A stretch of 23,333 nucleotides of DNA. Source: Coptodactyla brooksi (lineage: Eukaryota > Arthropoda > Insecta > Coleoptera > Scarabaeidae). Both the position numbers and the translations under genes were made by a program. Below are positions 19,434-23,333 of this stretch, in pieces (the first letter of the stretch is position 1; each line of letters begins with the position of its first letter). The DNA is taken from NCBI GenBank assembly GCA_033557675.1, contig JAWQRM010000388.1, positions 1 through 23,333 on the forward strand. The letters are read 5' to 3'. The notes beneath the pieces were generated by a model. It was not told where the DNA came from and made no database searches. It saw only the letters and a list, made by a program, of their open reading frames with translations.

Positions 19434-19472
19434 ATTAATTATGATTGCAAAATTAATACAATCATAATTAAT
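19434..19472. repeat. 14 bp perfect inverted repeat
   Basis: ATTAATTATGATTG (19434-19447) and CAATCATAATTAAT (19459-19472) are exact reverse complements around an 11 nt spacer. Variants of the same words (AATTAATTGATTGCAAT, ATGCAATCATG) recur to about 19530, giving a small cluster of AATTAA/GATTGCAA repeats. Confidence 0.65.
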
Positions 19473-19530
19473 CAATTAATGCAATCATGCAGAATTCTGT
19501 ATAATTGCAAAATTAATTGATTGCAATATT

Positions 19531-20185
19531 TAACTTGTTCTGTAATTATGCTCCCTCAATTTAATGTGGTCTTAGAAAGGTGGATAGGAGCAACTACTTA
19601 ACATTTTACTATTAATGCAAACACAGTCCTTGTTTCTGCAAAGAAATGCTGGCACGAGGAAAGGATGTAATCAAGAAACGCTGGAACTTCTTGATGCAAT
19701 AGCTTCTTTGCAAGATCTTTTACTAGGTAGAAGGTCTTGCAAAGGAAATAAATGCACGATACCAGAATATTCAAAAATATACAGAATATTGAGAATTCTA
19801 ATATAGATTTGCTGCTAATAAAAATTTTTAGAGAGGGACATAAACAAGCAAGAATACTATTGAGCTGTAATTTCGTGTAGATTCTGGGAGAAGGACATTT
19901 TCTTACAGATGAAAAGGTGTTTCACTTAACAGCAAAAATTCAAAATGGAGTTTATGGAATTGCCAGGAATAGAACATTTTATGAAAGTTTAAGATCTGCA
20001 AAGAATGTTTTTTGAGAATTGTTTTAATATTTATTGATGACTGGTGTTCATGCTATTTGCAGTGTTAATTCCAAAAAGTAAATCTTTTTGGAAGTTTTTA
20101 TTTTTGTATTTCTTTGTGTATCACAAAAAGAGTAATACAATTAAAATAAAATTGCATTTCATGTTAATTGTATTAATTCATAAAT
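19531..20185. other. Intron with a possible decayed transposon frame, unassigned
   Basis: A plus-strand frame of 63 codons (19615-19806) is followed, after stops and frame changes, by stretches such as HFLTDEKVFHLTAKIQNGVY (about 19898-19957). The second stretch loosely resembles the (T/S)DE.xF catalytic strand of Tc1/mariner-type transposases, but the match is short. I do not call a gene here. Confidence 0.25.
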
Positions 20186-20189
20186 CCAT

Positions 20190-20440
20190 ACAAATTACAT
20201 TTCTACCCTAGTTGAAGCTTCAGCATTAAATGAAGAATAAGTGTTCGTAAAAGGTAATAAGTTCTTGCAAAAACGTTTTCTCTTCCCTTCAAAACTTCTT
20301 TTACCACTTTGCCTCATATGAACTTTTAGGGAAACGTCCCTTTATAACATGCAGCAGTAGTATCCTATCATGCTAATATTCAATCTTCCTTCATTGTGCC
20401 TCTTCATTTTCTTTATATCCTAGTAGAACCTTTCATCTTT
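20190..20440 (-). pseudogene. Decayed transposon-associated protein fragment (ERFHQDI...DYCW type)
   Basis: Minus strand reads DERFY-stop-DIKKMKRHNEGRLNIS, MIGYYCCML-stop-RDVSLKV, then HMRQSGKRSFEGKRKRF. It resembles the C-terminal pattern E-R-F-H-Q-D-I...M-E-x-R-Y-x-G-R-W-N...M-x-D-Y-C-W found in many uncharacterised repeat-encoded insect proteins. I recall the pattern but not a named family. Two in-frame stops and replaced Trp/Asp residues show it is inactive. A preceding open stretch at about 20520-20660 (KKIEKKEAARSGVLFCVIAE) may belong to it or to another element. Confidence 0.4.
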
Positions 20441-20714
20441 CTTTTTTAATTAAAAGTGGTCAGGTGAGCAAATATCAATCTTTCTTTCTTACTATTATAA
20501 ATACAATCTAAATGCAAAGATCCCCCACTGGTGATCTGAGGTTTTAAATTCTTCACACATACCCATAGAATGCTCTGCTATTACACAAAACAATACACCA
20601 GATCTTGCGGCTTCTTTCTTTTCAATCTTCTTAATTGCCCCTGATGTTCCAGAAATCGAAGAATCCTTTTTATTTCTTCGAATTTAATTTTATTTCTTCG
20701 AATCGATTTAAGAC

Positions 20715-21960
20715 CTTATTTTGGTATTTCTGTATGAATCCAATATTCGATTCTTTCGCGCACCCCCATAATTGGATGTCATACATCCATACTGGTTAAA
20801 TAACTTGTTTGTAAATCGAAAATTTGTTATCTATGTCGATGGTGCTATGATTTTCTCTAAATCCAAATTGATGATGTGGTGTTAGGTTTTTTTTTATTAT
20901 TGGTTTTAAAGAACAACGTAAGTTGTACTTCTGTTCTTTGAAGATGATTTTCTTCAAAGTTCTTTATATGGGCTTTGCTTCATTTCCTAACACTGCACTT
21001 CCCCCTTTTGCCTGATTGTCTGGATGAGGAGTACGGTACGATTTGCATCCTTCGATTTTCAAATAAGATTCATTAGCCAAATGGGTTTCGAACACAAGAT
21101 TCATTACTACACACATCTACTTCGTGTGTCTGTAGTAATAGTTCTAAATCTATTTTTTCTTTGAAATACCATTTGCATTCTACATGATAATCTTGAGCTC
21201 TGTCACATGCATTAATGTTTTCTGGGAATGTTTCCCTTTTGACTTTTATCTAATTTATCTAATGTTGGCTGGTGCACTTTTTGCTTCTGGGCATGTAAGA
21301 TGTGGTCCTGCACATTTTGTACAAACTGATCTTCTCTTGCACTATTTTTGTGTATGGCCAAATCTTTGGCAATTTTTGCACTATGGGATTAGTTTTTTCG
21401 ATTTCAGTGCTTCAGTGTTTACTACCGTATTGCAGAGCTCTTTAATTTCATAGATATTTTTAAGCCCTCTTTGGTTTTCTTTAAGTGTTGTATAACTTCT
21501 ACTATTCTTCTTTTCAACTATTTTTTTCTATAATTTGCGATGCCAATGCCTTTCTTTCCTTATACTTGGTGGTGATCCAAGCAGTTTCTTCGTTAACTTT
21601 TCTTCTTCTTCCTCCCAGTTGGGTGTATATTTATCAATTATAATTTTAGACGAATTTGACTTATTACTAGTTTGTTTATTTGCAATTTGTCTTTTTAGCT
21701 CCTTATTTTATTCATTCAGTCGCTGCACAGTTGCCTGCAATGTGTTGTTAATCATGCATTTCTTGCATCTTTAGCATCTGTTCGCGCTGCGAGTCCTGCG
21801 TGGTTTGTTGTACAGATTTTTTTTGCTCTTAGTTCGCGATAACGTATCCTGTCGTCTTTCATCCTGATCCTTGCCAACTGCACCTAAATTTTTAGGACGA
21901 TGAAGCCAAGGCGCAGAATCAAAACGAACTTTTTAATGTACACACGTTGCATTCCAAAAT
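20715..21960 (-). pseudogene. Jockey-like LINE, internally deleted and inactive
   Basis: Pieces occur in the correct order on the minus strand. A Lys/Glu-rich gag-like part at about 21560-21760 includes ELKRQIANKQTSNKS. Zinc knuckles at 21283-21385 read CKNCQRFGHTQK-stop-C, a CX2CX4HX4C with the residue before the last Cys mutated to a stop, then CTKCAGPHLT. The endonuclease at 21005-21180 has NANGISKKK, then after a frameshift ETHLANESYLKIEGCKSYRT and PHPDNQAKGGSAVL. An RT piece at 20836-20890 reads PHHQFGFRENHSTIDIDNKF. The C-terminus at 20720-20790 reads PVWMYDIQLWGCAKESNI. This order and these motifs are those of jockey-clade elements. Most of the RT domain is deleted. Confidence 0.75.
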
Positions 21961-22089
21961 CTTGAACTATTTTAGCATAAAATTTTAGACGCAAAGTTAT
22001 CAGCTTCCATCAGTTTCCCGGTGTCTGGTCCAATAAATACATGTAGGTCACCACCGAGGCGTTGAAGAATTTTTCTTCTTTTGGACATT
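21961..22089 (-). other. Unassigned open sequence upstream of the jockey-like remnant
   Basis: Minus-strand frame 21972-22175 (67 codons) includes RRKILQRLGGDLHVFIGPDT. It may be the start of the jockey-like gag region or part of the next feature; no motif decides it. Confidence 0.25.
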
Positions 22090-22400
22090 TTAACAAATTC
22101 TTTCAAAAGGCCTAATTTTGTATAAAGCTGCGAAAGTAGCACTTCTTTCTGGACCCACCAGGCTTTTCCTTCCAATATTTTTTACTCCAGGATCTATTGT
22201 TAGTTCAACACAGTTCAGAATATATACACATACGTACAACACAGAATAAAGAGAAACAGTCATAGAAACAGTTTGTGCTTTATGATGAAACTCTACGTGA
22301 TGAAATAATTTGATTATTTTTCCAGTAATCAGCACCCAAAAACCTATAAGAAACACAATTTGCTTTACAGACAATTTTTTCACCGCAGACCAGTGTAATT
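22090..22400 (-). other. Hydrophobic open frame, possible gene fragment
   Basis: A 97-codon minus-strand frame begins MKKLSVKQIVFLIGFWVLIT and contains two hydrophobic segments: residues about 8-20, and about 44-57 reading SLYSVLYVCVYILNC. The second is followed by ELTIDPGVKNIGRK. Upstream codons LHWSAV extend it without a Met. The amino-acid mix is more protein-like than most chance frames here, and a shift at about 22165 would join it to WWVQKEVLLSQLYTKLGLLK. It could be a captured membrane-protein exon, or transposon sequence. I do not recognise a family. Confidence 0.25.
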
Positions 22401-22961
22401 TAAAGGAGCCTTCCTTAAAAGACTTCCTTTAAAGGAGACCTTAATTTAAAGGAGAATCTTAGACATTTCTATGGCTAATATGTGGGAATGGATTAGCTAT
22501 AGAGTAGGTGGTATTTGGTTGAAGAAGAAGGATTACTGTCCTTCTTCTTTTACCTCCCACACCCTTCGTCTTCTCAACCTTCCGGCTAAAATTGTGGTTT
22601 TGGAACATTTGACTTCGTAACAAATTTATCTTCTCTTGTAGCTATCACATGAACATATTAGTTTCATTGCTTTTTCTCTATCTTTGTAGTTATGCTTTTC
22701 TAGTCCATTGATCTTACATTTCCACTAGTTTCGCTACTCCCAGTTTTTTTTTCAGGTTCTTCCATGTATCGTCCAAGACTCATTGGCATAAGAGGTCCGT
22801 TATAAAGTCTCATTTCCATTCCTAGCTTGACTTTTACTTAGGTCCTTTTTACTTCCCAATGTTTCTCCATGAATTTGTATACTTCTTCCCATCACAGTGC
22901 TACATTCTCTAATGTTCACCTTTGGTTCCATGTTTTCGATTTCTTCCCGCCATATATATAT
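22401..22961. other. Intergenic or intronic DNA with short repeats
   Basis: 22401-22455 repeats TTTAAAGGAG three times within 50 bp. At 22598-22640 the sequence GTGGTTTTGGAACATTTGACTTCG resembles the left end of the Penelope-like repeats (GTAGATTTGGAACCTTTNGNTTC), so a short solo end may lie here. A minus-strand frame at 22800-23078 is not recognised. Confidence 0.35.
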
Positions 22962-22988
22962 ACTCTGTATATATGTATATACAGGGTG
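22962..22988. repeat. Palindromic pair of CCCTGTATA-type transposon ends
   Basis: ACTCTGTATATA and TATATACAGGGT lie head to head around TG, matching as an inverted repeat with one mismatch. Each half equals the terminal motif seen at 122, 245, 413 and 721. It may be the end of one element abutting the start of the next at a TA-rich site. Confidence 0.55.
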
Positions 22989-23333
22989 AATGGGGAGGAA
23001 CGCACCAAACTTCAGGAGTGTATTATATACATAAACATAATGTAAAAAAACTCTTATCCGATTTGTATTTGTTTTCAAGTTATAGCGTAATTAAAAGAAA
23101 TTATCTAGCATTCTACTGATACGCACAGTTTCGCAAAATGAGAGTGTGTCAAGTTCGGGGCTCAAAAACACGTAATAACTTTGTTATTTTGACAATATGT
23201 CAGTTTATTTTGACAGTGATTGAACGTACATTTCCGAATTTGTATGATTAAAGTGTTACAAAATGCCAGCCATTTATTCAAATTTAGAATATGCAAATAT
23301 GGTGTTTGTTTATGGGTTCTGTAATGGAAATGC
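22977..23333 (+). mobile_element. 5' end of a Tc1/mariner-type DNA transposon (truncated by the window)
   Basis: Starts with TATACAGGGTGAATGGGG, a terminal-inverted-repeat-like motif next to TA dinucleotides, followed by about 280 bp of leader and then the transposase-type ORF at 23263. The arrangement of terminal repeat, short leader and DUF4817-type ORF is the usual one for these insect elements. The right end and catalytic domain are outside the window. Confidence 0.6.
23263..23333 (+). CDS. Transposon protein with DUF4817-like N-terminus (partial)
   Basis: The frame opens at ATG 23263 and runs off the end after 23 codons. It reads MPAIYSNLEYANMVFVYG followed by FCNGN. The pattern E-Y-A-(D/N)-M-x-F-V-Y-G-x-C-N-G-N is the start of the DUF4817 helix-turn-helix domain that opens many insect Tc1/mariner-type transposases; the usual Asp after E-Y-A is Asn here. 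DUF4817 is thought to bind the transposon ends. The first Met is taken as the start because AAAATG follows a stop-rich leader and matches the typical spacing to this motif. Only the first 23 residues can be judged, so intactness is unknown. Confidence 0.7.
   Translation, partial: MPAIYSNLEYANMVFVYGFCNGN

Noticed and set aside
1..23333. tRNA or rRNA genes
   Set aside because: I saw no tRNA-like box A/box B pair with a foldable cloverleaf and no rRNA core sequence, but I could not run a dedicated scan.

Overview
The window looks like insect nuclear DNA. It is very AT-rich, has GT-AG introns, and carries decayed non-LTR, Penelope-like and Tc1/mariner-type elements. Repeated 'ACACCCTGTATAT' transposon ends, as seen in many beetle genomes, make a beetle a reasonable but unproven guess. 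There is no bacterial-style gene organisation.

One host gene is recognisable, on the minus strand. Six coding exons (transcription order 16275-15612, 9569-9362, 9303-9147, 9089-9033, 8973-8811, 8754-8533) join in one frame through matching splice phases. They give 489 complete codons with no stop. The product is a Ser/Thr/Gln/Arg-rich, largely disordered segment that I identify from memory as part of Still life (sif), the insect Tiam1-type Rac guanine-nucleotide exchange factor. The segment would lie between the N-terminal EVH1-like region and the first PH domain. Start codon, PH, Ras-binding, PDZ and DH domains all lie outside the window. The last five exons are packed with 56-59 bp introns, while the surrounding introns are very large (over 8.5 kb, 6.0 kb and over 7 kb) and filled with repeats.

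Layout: 1-760, AT microsatellite and DNA-transposon remnants. 761-4190, AT-rich intron with one Penelope-like fragment holding a hammerhead-like motif. 4195-7425, two copies of a repeat (blocks 1 and 2). 7480-7745, LINE tail. 8533-9569, sif exon cluster. 9660-12260, third repeat copy (block 3). 12655-12700, a second, better-preserved hammerhead-like motif. 13160-14000, about 330 bp tandem repeats. 14150-15300, RTE-like LINE debris flanked by two copies of a mariner-like fragment. 15612-16275, the large sif exon. 16241-17894, an 820 bp tandem duplication that copied the exon's acceptor. 17900-20180, featureless AT-rich intron. 20190-22000, decayed transposon gene and jockey-like LINE. 22962-23333, start of a DNA transposon whose ORF runs off the window.

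No complete autonomous element and no convincingly new gene system is seen. The most interesting signals are the hammerhead-ribozyme-like motifs in the Penelope-like repeats, and the tandem duplication that made a now-dead duplicate splice acceptor upstream of a sif exon.
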